Source: a bacterium (GTDB lineage: Bacteria > SM23-81 > DAOVCL01). From it: a DNA stretch of 23,371 bases. The DNA lies in assembly GCA_029932675.1 (NCBI GenBank), contig JAOZPP010000045.1, forward strand, positions 1 to 23,371, read 5' to 3'. Under the pieces are notes generated by a model that did not search any database, was not told the DNA's origin, and was given only the letters and a program-made list of their open reading frames with translations. This document shows positions 14,636-21,823 of the stretch, piece after piece. Made by a program: the position numbers and the translations under genes. How positions within the stretch are numbered: the first letter of the stretch is position 1; the number at the start of each line of letters is the position of its first letter.

Positions 14636-14998
14636 TTGAATATCTGCATTAAAGGAGGCAGGATTAAAGAGGTAATAAAGGTCTTCAAGGCCTTAAGCGA
14701 TGAGACGAGAGTGCGGATGCTCAAAATCCTCCTGGAGAAGGAAAGCCTCTGCGTCTGTGAGATCATGCAGGCCCTGAACATTTCCCAGACCAGAGCTTCC
14801 AGGAATCTTGGTATACTTAAGGAAGCAGGCTTCCTCAGGGCTGAACGAAAGGGAACTTGGGTCCACTATTCGGTTGACAAAACCAACGAATACTGTAAAC
14901 CCATAGAGGGACTACTCACCCGCTGGCTTAATGCAGATCCCCAGATATTGAAGGATAGAGAGAGGTTGAGTAAAGCAGTAAAATCGGGCAAGGGGTAG
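14636..14998 (+). CDS. ArsR-family metal-sensing repressor
   Basis: This is a winged-helix repressor of the ArsR/SmtB family. The start region KVFKALSDETRVRMLKILLE is typical, a CVC pair (Cys39, Cys41 of the longest form) lies at the beginning of the recognition unit where ArsR proteins bind As(III) or related metals, and the recognition helix reads SQTRASRNLGILKEAGFL. It is the first gene of a plus-strand cassette with a permease and a thioredoxin-like protein, so it probably represses that cassette through the nearby palindrome. The start is unclear: TTG at 14636 has no ribosome site, while AAAGGAGG at 14651-14658 is followed in frame by ATT at 14663. A 111-residue protein from ATT would fit the family start better. 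Confidence 0.85.
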   Translation: MNICIKGGRIKEVIKVFKALSDETRVRMLKILLEKESLCVCEIMQALNISQTRASRNLGILKEAGFLRAERKGTWVHYSVDKTNEYCKPIEGLLTRWLNADPQILKDRERLSKAVKSGKG

Positions 14999-15013
14999 GA
15001 GAGGGGCATAGGA

Positions 15014-16035
15014 ATGAGACTGTTGGCAGGTGGTGTGAGTGCATTGTGGGATTACCTATCCGCCCATGTGCTCTCCTGTTTGGTACCCGCTTTCTTCATC
15101 GCTGGCGCAATTAGCGTATTTGTCTCCCAAGCAGCGGTGCTCAAATATTTCGGGGCTCAGACGAGAAAATGGCTGTCCTACAGCGTGGCATCCGTCTCCG
15201 GAACAATACTTGCTGTATGCTCCTGCACGGTTCTCCCTCTTTTTGGAGGAATTTACAAAAGGGGGGCAGGTATTGGCCCTGCGGTTGCCTTCCTCTATGC
15301 AGGTCCGGCAATAAATATTTTAGCCATCGTCTATTCAGCCAGACTATTGGGATATGATTTAGGGGTGGCCAGGATTATTGGAGCGGTGACCTTTTCTGTG
15401 GTAATCGGGCTGGCTATGGCAACGATCTATAGGCAAGAGGAACAGGGGAAGATTGCCCAAGATTTGGCATTGCCGGGTGTGGATGGCCCGGGAAGAAGGT
15501 GAAAAACCCTCTTCCACCTCGTTTTGCTGGTGGCCATTCTGATCTTTGGCGCATTGCAACACTGGGTTATTACCGGCATCCTTATAGTAGTGCCGGTGGT
15601 TATCTTGCTTCACTGGTTCCCCAGGGAGGAGGTCATGGCCTGGCTAAGGGCTACTGGGGGTTTGCCAGGCAGATTTTCCCCTTGCTCCTCATTGGGGTGT
15701 TCAGCGCCGGGATATTGAAGGTGCTCATCCCTGAATCGATAATCTCCAATTGGGTGGGAGGAAATTGCCTCCGCGCAAATTTTTTAGCCACTATTTTCGG
15801 GGCGTTTATGTATTTTGCCACCCTCACTGAGGTCCCCATCGTGAAGGCATTTATGGAGCTTGGTACGGGGAAGGGACCAGCCCTAGCCTTACTTCTTGCT
15901 GGTCCAGCACTCAGTCTACCCAATATGCTCGTCATTCGGACCATAATGGGAAATGGAAAGACTTTAACTGACATTCTGCTGGTGATAATAATGGCCACAT
16001 TTACAGGGTTTCTCTTTGGCTTACTGACCTCGTGA
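15014..16035 (+). pseudogene. DUF318/ArsP-type permease, broken
   Basis: This was a ~340-residue membrane permease of the ArsP/SO_0444 type, thought to export arsenic compounds or Cu/Zn. The first half has the metal-binding CSC in ILAVCSCTVLPLFGGIYKRG followed by GPAVAFLYAGPAINILAI; the second half repeats the fold with FARQIFPLLLIGVFSAGIL, LTEVPIVKAFMELG and ALALLLAGPALSLPNMLVI. Two lesions break it: an in-frame TGA at 15500-15502, after which the same frame continues as transmembrane sequence, and a one-base deletion near 15645 that moves the rest to another frame. The alternative frame crossing the break is not hydrophobic, so it is not a second subunit. Start ATG at 15014 with GGAGAGGGG upstream. 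Confidence 0.8.
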
Positions 16036-16087
16036 GAACAGAAAGAACAGCACCCCTAATTCACTTGATTCAAGGGAGGAGGTTCCT

Positions 16088-16319
16088 ATGAAGATCGAGA
16101 TATTGGGTAAAGGATGCCCTAAGTGCCAAAAGGCCGCCGCCAATACAGAGCAGGCGGTCAGGGAATTGGGTGTGGAGGCCGAGATTTAGGAAGGTAGAGA
16201 AGATAGATGAGATTATGAGATACGGGGTGATACTCACCCCTGCCTTGGCTATCGATGGTGAGGTTAAATGTGTTGGGAGGATCCCTTCGGTGGAGGAGAT
16301 AAAAGGCTGGATCAGATGA
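16088..16319 (+). pseudogene. Thioredoxin-like redox-active disulfide protein, frameshifted
   Basis: Family members are ~77-residue thioredoxin-fold proteins that accompany ArsP-type permeases. The start MKIEILGKGCPKCQKAAANT holds the CPKC redox pair (10, 13). After GVEAEI one extra T (near 16187-16190) creates TAG; dropping it restores RKVEKIDEIMRYGVILTPAL and AIDGEVKCVGRIPSVEEIKG to a clean TGA at 16317. The ATG follows AAGGGAGGAGG. It is the third lesion in this cassette. Confidence 0.8.
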
Positions 16320-16541
16320 TTGAGGCCTGGAGGAGTGAGGGGTACTGACCCATAAACACAGCCCAGACCATCAGCTCTATTCCTAGCGAGCATGCTCCCC
16401 TGAGGCTTGCTTGTATTCCTTGCTCTTATACGGCACATCAAGTGCTAAATCTCCTTTTCAGAGGAGGTGAGAGATATGCGTTTTTCCAACCGCTCTATAT
16501 GACCACCAGGACAGTGCTGCAGTTCAGCAGTGCCAGGGGTA

Positions 16542-16754
16542 ATGAGAATAGGGCTCAAAGGAGGTGTTGAGGTAGGTATCTATGGGTTGGAGAAAATATT
16601 TCAGGAGGTTCAAGCCATGGGGGTGGGAGACGATATTCTCCTTAAAGGAGAGCTTCTCAAGAGGGTAAAGCTAAACACCTGGATTCCAAAGAGCCGGGAA
16701 GAAGAGTTTGGCGAAGCTATACTTAAAGCATTTAAGGAATTCTTGGCGGGATAA
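16542..16754 (+). CDS. Small acidic protein of the permease-thioredoxin cassette
   Basis: About 70 residues from the ATG at 16542, starting MRIGLKGGVEVGIYGLEKIF and ending with IPKSREEEFGEAILKAFKEF. I do not have a function for it. Its sequence recalls small uncharacterised proteins found beside thioredoxin-like genes. A GTG at 16530 is in frame, and the frame continues upstream through one TGA (16500-16502) to an ATG at 16476 with an excellent AGAGGAGGTGAGAG site. The stretch in between contains a CC pair. So the gene may once have been longer and be damaged, or translation may start weakly at 16542 (AGGGG only three bases away). Confidence 0.5.
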   Translation: MRIGLKGGVEVGIYGLEKIFQEVQAMGVGDDILLKGELLKRVKLNTWIPKSREEEFGEAILKAFKEFLAG

Positions 16755-16821
16755 GATCCCTAATGCTATGGATAAAACATCGGGTATCCAAGCCAATAAA
16801 CTTGGACTTTGTTGAAAGAAG

Positions 16822-16849
16822 AACTTGAAATCAAGTTTGTAAGCTTTTT
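16822..16849 (+). terminator. Candidate terminator of the ArsR cassette
   Basis: AACTTG (16822-16827) and CAAGTT (16832-16837) form a 6-bp stem with a 4-base loop, and a T5 run follows at 16845-16849. Weak stem, but in the right place after the last cassette gene. Confidence 0.4.
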
Positions 16850-16890
16850 ATAATTATTGACATAGAATCAAGATACATCAAGCCTTAGGA

Positions 16891-17540
16891 GAGGGCCCAG
16901 TCTTAGCCCCCTGCCCTCCCCGACCGTGCCATCTGATCTCGATCATCTCATCCCCTCCTCTTTGTGAAAAATCTAACCAAGTGGGTCCAAAAAATCAAGT
17001 AATTCCTGAAATTTTTCTGACTTAGCTGAGAATAGACCACCCTATAGCTCGGTCCACCCCTCTATGGCCTTGTTACCTTGTCCGCATACTCCAGCTCCCC
17101 CTGATGGGGATCCCCTTGGCTATACGGGTAACCCTTATCCCCAAGGGCTTCACCAACTTGGAGAGGTAAAGTGCGGTGGCCTCCCCCTCAGTTCCTTAAC
17201 CCTCAGCTCGTTGGACCCAACCACATCCAAGGAGGATATCCCCCCAATACATGGTAGACCCCATTGTAACCCTGAGCCCCTTCGATGGTCAAGACATCCT
17301 TCGGTTACTCCACCACACAGATAGTTGAACGATCCCTTTGCGGATCGGTGCAGATCGGGCAAGGGTCTTCCTCGGTCAGGTTAAAGCAGATCGAACAGAA
17401 TCTGACCTTCTCCTTTACCCCCCTGATGACCCCGGCCAGGGAGTGAACCTCTTCCGCGGGTAGGCTGAGAATATAAAAGGCCATCCTTTGAGCCGTCTTC
17501 CTCCCGATCCCGGGAAATTTAGAGAGTTTTTATTCCTCTA
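16891..17540 (-). pseudogene. Broken second copy of porC 5' end, promoter and recR
   Basis: This segment is a direct-orientation copy of 13641-14340. Part one (16891-~16975) nearly equals the porC start, its ribosome site and the first promoter bases. The middle (~16980-17276) matches recR only at roughly 80% by eye, with a deletion of around 60 bases and other indels. Part three (17277-17530) matches recR 14071-14324 with about three differences in 254 bases, constant offset 3206. The copy lacks the recR start (first ~8 codons) and its frame is destroyed, so RecR is made only from the intact gene. The TATATT -10 box is altered in the copy. Confidence 0.9.
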
Positions 17541-17865
17541 ATAATTTACGCGTAAGCTAAAAGCTACCAATAGCTGCTGTCTCACTTTTGGTGATGTGGA
17601 TATCCCTAACGTCCAAGATGACGGCAGATTGGGGAGGACCGTCGAAAATCTGTGAATAGCCCGGATATGGGATCCCCCCGTTGGCCCCCTCCAAATAAAC
17701 TGAAAGGGGAGGTAAAAGCCAGGCCAATAAATTTGACACAGGGGTATTAAAGCCGTGCACAACCGCACCTCACCCCCTCCCCTCTGCTCAGCCCCCCCAA
17801 CCTTGTCGTATCATAACTTGCAGGATCTGCAATTATCTCCTCAAGCCCGTAGGGGCGAGAACTCC
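17541..17865. other. No convincing gene; possible remnant ORF
   Basis: Between the recR copy and the ABC permease gene there is no gene I can support. A minus-strand frame of 67 codons (17557-17760) contains a hydrophobic LLAWLLPPLSVYL followed by AVILDVRDIHITKSE and might be a piece of a membrane protein, but it has no clear ribosome site and no family I recognise. The part next to 17760-17830 is very C-rich. Confidence 0.4.
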
Positions 17866-17871
17866 TTACGG
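17847..17871 (-). terminator. Hairpin over the end of the ABC exporter unit
   Basis: A stem of up to nine pairs (including two G-U) spans 17847-17871 and covers the stop codon of the ABC permease gene. No U-run follows, so this is a weak or non-canonical terminator. Confidence 0.3.
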
Positions 17872-18603
17872 ATTTCTCCTCCTTCTCTCCAAAGCCCGTT
17901 GGGAGGCCCAGAGCAAGAGGGCACATCCGGCCAGCATGGCCCCAACTGCTGGGAGAGGAGGGATGAGGTCCACCGAGCCCAGGAGGGCGTAGCGGAGCAG
18001 CTCAACCTCATAGGTGAGGGGGAACCAAAAGGCCACCACCTTCAGACCTAAGGGAAGGGCGGTGAGGGGGAGGAAGACACCCGAGAGGAAGATCATCGGC
18101 AGCCTCACCGCATTGGCAAGGGTCATTGCGTCGAACTCCTGCCTGACGATCAATGAGAGAAAGCAGCCGAAGCCGGAGAAGAGAAAACTGGAGAGCAAAA
18201 CGGCAAGCACCAGAAGAGCTGGGTTCACCAGGGTTGGCCTGAAGAAGAGGAACACAAGGGGAACCATCACCGAGGAAACCAAGAGGCCAAAGACGACCCC
18301 ACCCAGGATCTTGCCCAAGGCCACCCCCCACATCGTTACCGGAGCGAGGATGACCCTCTCGAAGGAGCCGATCCTCCGCTCGAACATAATAGATGCCGTG
18401 GACATCGAGGTCGTCCCGAAGATCAGGGACATAGCTATGAGGCCAGGAGCCAACTCGTGCGCCCCCTGGGGGTTACGCAGCAGGAAGGCCAAGGCAAAGA
18501 CGAAGGGGAAGAGGATCCCCCAGCTTATGGTGGGGGGCTTAAAGTAGTAGGCCCGCAGGTCCTTCAGGGCGATGAACCAGGCCTTGGTCAGCTCATCCCT
18601 CAT
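17866..18603 (-). CDS. ABC-2 type transporter permease
   Basis: A 245-residue membrane subunit of an ABC-2 exporter. The N-terminus (LTKAWFIALKDLRAYYFKPP) is cytoplasmic and about six hydrophobic segments follow, from ISWGILFPFVFALAFLL to VGAMLAGCALLLWAS. The segment MSTASIMFERRIGSFERVIL and the loop MIFLSGVFLPLTALPLGLKV are hallmarks of the DrrB/NodJ-like group. The substrate cannot be told from sequence. Its start overlaps the ATPase stop by 4 bases, so the two subunits are produced together. Confidence 0.88.
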   Translation of the reverse strand: MRDELTKAWFIALKDLRAYYFKPPTISWGILFPFVFALAFLLRNPQGAHELAPGLIAMSLIFGTTSMSTASIMFERRIGSFERVILAPVTMWGVALGKILGGVVFGLLVSSVMVPLVFLFFRPTLVNPALLVLAVLLSSFLFSGFGCFLSLIVRQEFDAMTLANAVRLPMIFLSGVFLPLTALPLGLKVVAFWFPLTYEVELLRYALLGSVDLIPPLPAVGAMLAGCALLLWASQRALERRRRNP

Positions 18604-19541
18604 CTCATCTTCTCCGCCTCAATTCCGGTAAGTTGGACAAAGGCCTCCTCCGAACTAGGCTCCTCGGTGTGAAGGGAGCCGATGAGAAGCCCTTTACCCT
18701 CAGCAAACCTGGTTATCTCCGTTAAAGCAAGGGGAAGGTCTCTGACGCTGAGGTGATAGTGGTCCCCCTGGGCGCGAACCCTATCAACCGAGGGAAGGGC
18801 TAAAAGTTCCGGTGCGAGCCCCTCGTTACGGTGGAAGCTTATCCTGATGCTGGGCTCTGCCGAAGCCTTGCTCCGGATGCCCTTAACAGTATCCAGGACC
18901 AAGATCTTGCCCCTGTTGATGATGGCGATCCTATCACAGAGCTTCCCTGCCTCGGCTATCTGGTGGGTGGTAAGGAAGATGGTTACCCCCTCATGGTTCA
19001 ACTCTTCTATCAAACGATGCATCATCCGTTTCGCCCTCACATCAAGCCCCAGGGTGGGCTCATCCAGGAAGAGCAGAGGGGGATTGTGGATGAGGGCGCA
19101 GGCAATCGTTAGCTTCCGCTTCATCCCCCGGGAGAGGGTGAGGAACTTCCTCTCCTTCTTCTCTAAAAGGCCAAACCTCTCCAGGAGCTCCAATGCCCTC
19201 GCCTCCCAATCCCGGCGGGGTACCCCATAGATCTGGGCAGAGAAGATGAGGTTATAGTAGCAGGTGAGGTCAGGGTAGAGGTTGGAGACATCCTGCACTA
19301 CGCCGATGTGGGCCTTTACCTCTTTGGTCTGGGTCTCCAGATCAAATCCCAGCAGGGAGGCTTTTCCCTCAGTAGGGGTGATCAACCCGGAGAGCATGCG
19401 CACAGTGGTCGTCTTCCCTGCGCCATTGGGCCCCAGGAAACCGAATATCTCCCCTTCCTTCACGGAGAAATGGATATGGTCCACGGCAACCAGATCACCG
19501 TAGCTGCGGGTGAGGCCATGGACTTCGATTGCCTGGTTCAT
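18600..19541 (-). CDS. ABC exporter ATP-binding protein (DrrA/CcmA-like)
   Basis: The ATPase of the exporter, 313 residues. Walker A GPNGAGKTT (37-45), a Q-loop region at VVQDVSNLYPDLTCY, the signature LSRGMKRKL (136-144; Arg replaces the usual Gly), Walker B LLFLDEPTLGLD (D160, E161) and His193 in TTHQ are all present. After ~215 residues there is a C-terminal domain of the DrrA type (IRISFHRNEGLAPELLALPS). Such pairs export drugs, lipids or polysaccharide; no neighbour narrows it down. Confidence 0.9.
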   Translation of the reverse strand: MNQAIEVHGLTRSYGDLVAVDHIHFSVKEGEIFGFLGPNGAGKTTTVRMLSGLITPTEGKASLLGFDLETQTKEVKAHIGVVQDVSNLYPDLTCYYNLIFSAQIYGVPRRDWEARALELLERFGLLEKKERKFLTLSRGMKRKLTIACALIHNPPLLFLDEPTLGLDVRAKRMMHRLIEELNHEGVTIFLTTHQIAEAGKLCDRIAIINRGKILVLDTVKGIRSKASAEPSIRISFHRNEGLAPELLALPSVDRVRAQGDHYHLSVRDLPLALTEITRFAEGKGLLIGSLHTEEPSSEEAFVQLTGIEAEKMR

Positions 19542-19582
19542 AAATTATCCCGGAAGGTACTCCTTGATTTTGTGGCTAAGAA

Positions 19583-19969
19583 TCACTTACTCTCTCCCCC
19601 TCCCCAGTGAGCACGGCTCTCATCGCAGGGCTCTGCTCCCCCAATCCTCCCCTCAAGATAGGCCTCCACTACATCCTTGACCTTACCGCTAACTCCTGTG
19701 ACCGGTTCGATGCCGAACTCCCTGAAGAACCGCACGGCCCGGTAGCCCATGCCTCCGGCGACGATCACCTGGGCACCCTGGTTGTTGATGAAATTGGGGA
19801 CTTGCCCTGGCTGGCCGTGCTCTTGGTAAAATGGATTAGCCACAGAGCTGGCTCCCTTGATCTTCCCCCTCTCCACATCCACCAGGGTGTAGTAGGGGCA
19901 GCGCCCGAAGTGGTGGCTCAGGAGGGCATCGAGCCCTCGGTCATCCTCGACAGCAACTGCAATCCTCAT
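19583..19969 (-). CDS. NifX/NifB-type (dinitrogenase iron-molybdenum cofactor) domain protein
   Basis: A 128-residue protein with the Fe-Mo cofactor-binding fold. MRIAVAVEDD is the first strand, LLSHHFGRCPYYTLVDVERG carries the SxHFGRCP motif, and VIVAGGMGYRAVRFFREFGI the GGMG loop. Outside nitrogen fixers these stand-alone proteins are thought to handle Fe-S or metal cofactors. There is no other nif gene here. The C-terminal tail has an extra Cys and His (CDESRAHW). The ATG follows GGGGAGGTAAGG, and the stop codon of a tiny upstream ORF lies between that site and the ATG. Confidence 0.88.
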   Translation of the reverse strand: MRIAVAVEDDRGLDALLSHHFGRCPYYTLVDVERGKIKGASSVANPFYQEHGQPGQVPNFINNQGAQVIVAGGMGYRAVRFFREFGIEPVTGVSGKVKDVVEAYLEGRIGGAEPCDESRAHWGGGESK

Positions 19970-19971
19970 CC

Positions 19972-20064
19972 TTACCTCCCCTTCCGTTTAAATGGAAAGC
20001 TCTCATTTGATTTACACCTGGCACAACTAAGAAGACCACATCCGGTAAAATCGGATTGACTCAC
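19972..20064 (-). CDS. Possible 30-residue cysteine-rich leader ORF
   Basis: Starting at GTG 20064 the frame reads MSQSDFTGCGLLSCARCKSN, then about ten more residues to TAA at 19972, two bases before the NifX-like ATG. Three cysteines in CX4CX2C spacing suggest metal binding. A GGGGGGAGG site overlaps the GTG, and a perfect TATAAT ends ten bases before it, so the message would be nearly leaderless. It could be a real small metal-binding protein, a regulatory leader peptide, or chance. Confidence 0.35.
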   Translation of the reverse strand: MSQSDFTGCGLLSCARCKSNESFPFKRKGR

Positions 20065-20073
20065 CTCCCCCCG

Positions 20074-20079
20074 ATTATA
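20074..20079 (-). promoter_or_regulatory. Perfect -10 box (TATAAT) ahead of the NifX-like gene
   Basis: TATAAT at 20074-20079 on the minus strand, with no good -35 hexamer at 16-18 bases (GTTTAG, GGTTTA or GGGTTT). The lack of a -35 would suit a promoter that needs an activator, or the nearby ArsR-type repressor. The predicted transcription start is about 20067. Confidence 0.4.
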
Positions 20080-20136
20080 ACCCGCTTGCTTTGCCCTAAA
20101 CCCCCACCTCCTTTCCGCAGGCTTATGGTACAGCAT

Positions 20137-20149
20137 TCCCCTTAGGGGA
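20137..20149. repeat. Small hairpin after the second ArsR gene
   Basis: TCCCC and GGGGA form a short stem over TTA, flanked on both sides by GCATTCC direct repeats. It lies just downstream of the ArsR stop codon, without a U-run. Confidence 0.3.
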
Positions 20150-20160
20150 GCATTCCACCC

Positions 20161-20526
20161 TCAGACCTGGCTGAAGATCTCCCGATCCCGCTCAGCTCTC
20201 CCCCTGAGGATATCAAGGGCCGTATCCAATAGGTTGAAGATGCGCTTATCTGCCACAGAGTAATACTTGCTTACCCCTTCCTTACGGGAAACGATCAGCC
20301 CTACCCCCTTCAGGATGGCCAGATGACGGGAGACGACGGAGATGTCCACCCGCAGCTTGGGCACCAGCTCGCAGGTGCACTTTTCCCCCTCCCGGAGAAG
20401 CTTCAATATGGCGATCCTCTGGTTGCAGGCCAAGGCTGCAAAGAGGTGGATTCTGGGGTCCTCTACATACCCTTGGAACCTCCCCCACCCTCCACCCCCA
20501 AATAGTTTTCCCAGCTTGGGCACCAC
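20161..20526 (-). CDS. ArsR-family repressor, second copy type
   Basis: A 121-residue winged-helix repressor. I start it at GTG 20526, preceded by AAAGGAG with six bases spacing; the longer frame begins at a TTG that is itself the -35 box of the promoter. DPRIHLFAALACNQRIAILK is the typical ArsR start, a CTC pair (Cys50, Cys52) at the beginning of the recognition unit, with Cys34 upstream, is the likely metal or redox sensor, and VDISVVSRHLAILKGVGLIV is the recognition helix. An unusual glycine-rich N-terminus (GGGGWGRF, 10-17) precedes the domain. Different in sequence from the plus-strand ArsR. It may control the NifX-like gene just downstream or the suf pair upstream. Confidence 0.85.
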   Translation of the reverse strand: MVPKLGKLFGGGGWGRFQGYVEDPRIHLFAALACNQRIAILKLLREGEKCTCELVPKLRVDISVVSRHLAILKGVGLIVSRKEGVSKYYSVADKRIFNLLDTALDILRGRAERDREIFSQV

Positions 20527-20554
20527 TTTTTGCTCCTTTGCATAACCATGCAAT

Positions 20555-20583
20555 AACGTAAAAAAAGGAAATTCCCCTGTCAA
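20555..20583 (-). promoter_or_regulatory. Promoter of the second ArsR gene
   Basis: TTGACA (20578-20583) and TACGTT (20555-20560) are 17 bases apart, with an AT-rich spacer. The predicted start of transcription is about 20548, giving a leader of ~20 bases before the GTG. Confidence 0.6.
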
Positions 20584-20648
20584 GGGATTTTTTGATGTTT
20601 CCCAAGAAAATCTGACGCGGTGTTCGGGGAAAGGGATGGGGAATCACG

Positions 20649-20660
20649 AAGCTATAGCTT
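20649..20660. promoter_or_regulatory. 12-bp palindrome upstream of the second ArsR promoter
   Basis: AAGCTATAGCTT is perfectly symmetric, 65 bases before the -35 box in the gene-free 20584-20809 stretch. It could be an operator, but a palindrome of this size has a fair chance of arising at random. Confidence 0.25.
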
Positions 20661-20809
20661 AGGGGCGTAGCCAAAAGATCCCACGGATGGAGTGTCCCCA
20701 GTACCGGCTTTAGTTGGGGTTACGCAGGTATTTGCCCTTTGAGGCTGTGACTTTGAACCTTCCACAGGCTTATGACCTGCCTAAGGGGGTGCTAAACATC
20801 CAAGGCTCC

Positions 20810-20836
20810 AAAAAACAGCGCTAAAGTGCGGTAGCG
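20810..20836 (-). terminator. Terminator of the sufC-sufD unit
   Basis: CGCTA and TAGCG (20832-20836 with 20819-20823 on the minus strand) form a short stem with an 8-base loop. CTG and then a clean T6 run (A6 at 20810-20815 on the plus strand) follow. It starts 31 bases after the sufD stop. Confidence 0.55.
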
Positions 20837-20866
20837 GCTCTTGCCGGTTAAGCCATTTGCTAAGGC

Positions 20867-21823
20867 CTATTTGAGTAGCCCCTTGACTACGGTCTCCACC
20901 GCCTCACCCTCGGTCAACCCCCTGGCCATCAGGGTCTGTACCTGCTTTTTGTCCACGCTCCCAATGGCCGCCTCGTGGGTAAGCTTGGCCGTGGGGTCCA
21001 CCACCTGCAAAAGGGGCACTGCCTTGGCTTTGGCTTCATTACCCTGAATTATCTCTAAACAGTCCACATGTCCCCGGGTATGAGCTCCATTGCCGATAAT
21101 CTCCCCTAAGACCTCGCTTTCTGCCCGTTCGGAGACTACAATCCTGCTTTTCACCAACCCCCGGGACCAAGGGCCGTTCAGATAGACGGACTCTTTCACC
21201 CTGATCTTATCCTCCCTCTTTCCGTAGACCTTGGTCTCCAAATCACAGACCGCCTTCTCCTCCAGCTCGGCCGTGAGCTCCAAATCCAGCTTTCCCACAG
21301 TGCCGCTCACCAATTTGAACTGGTTGTTAAAGACGCCCCCAGCCTCAACCCTCACCTCTGTTTTGGGAATGACTACTATCCCTCCCTCCTTCCCATGAAA
21401 GTGAGTCTCAGAATAGGTTAGCTCCGCTCCCCTGCCAATATGCACCTTGGCCTCCATAAGATGTCTCACCTCCAGGGCATGAGGGAAGGAACAGTGGGCA
21501 AGGAAATTTACCTTAGCTCCCTCGCCGATCTCAAATTCGGAGCTAATCTCCTGAAGCCCCTCCTCAGGGATTACTCCGAAACAGAGATGAACGGGGTAGG
21601 CCACTTGGGTCCTTGGTTCCACAATCACCTTAGCCCGAACCCCAGTTTGGGCCCCTTCACTTTCGATCCTCACTCCGGGAATGGAATTAGAAGCTAAAAC
21701 CTTATTCCCGCTTACTACCAGACTGGCGAATTTTCTGTCCAAGAGGGCAGCAGGGGAGCCTCCACTCTGTGCATAGGCTTGAGCAATGGCTTCAAACTCT
21801 TTGCTATAGTCAAATGTTTTCAA
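20867..21823 (-). CDS. SufB/SufD-family Fe-S assembly scaffold
   Basis: This 318-residue protein is a SufBD-type scaffold for Fe-S cluster assembly. The beta-helix core (CFGVIPEEGLQEISSEFEIG to KVHIGRGAELTYSETHFHGK) and the C-terminal block typical of the family are present: VVSERAESEVLGEIIGNGAH, then GHVDCLEIIQGNEAKAKAVP, then KLTHEAAIGSVDKKQVQTLM. It is shorter than E. coli SufB (~495) or SufD (~423), as expected for archaeal and anaerobic minimal systems with a single SufBD protein. Cys in HVDCLEI may be a cluster ligand. The ATG overlaps sufC by 14 bases. No sufS, sufE or sufU is present. Confidence 0.88.
   Translation of the reverse strand: MKTFDYSKEFEAIAQAYAQSGGSPAALLDRKFASLVVSGNKVLASNSIPGVRIESEGAQTGVRAKVIVEPRTQVAYPVHLCFGVIPEEGLQEISSEFEIGEGAKVNFLAHCSFPHALEVRHLMEAKVHIGRGAELTYSETHFHGKEGGIVVIPKTEVRVEAGGVFNNQFKLVSGTVGKLDLELTAELEEKAVCDLETKVYGKREDKIRVKESVYLNGPWSRGLVKSRIVVSERAESEVLGEIIGNGAHTRGHVDCLEIIQGNEAKAKAVPLLQVVDPTAKLTHEAAIGSVDKKQVQTLMARGLTEGEAVETVVKGLLK

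Noticed and set aside
15500-15502. Permease TGA as selenocysteine
   Set aside because: The gene is also frameshifted further on and the site is not a redox position in the family.
15499-15645. Second half of the permease as a separate gene starting at GTG 15499 with GTGA overlap
   Set aside because: The frame used before about 15645 is not hydrophobic, while the other frame gives proper transmembrane sequence, so a stop plus a frameshift explains it better.
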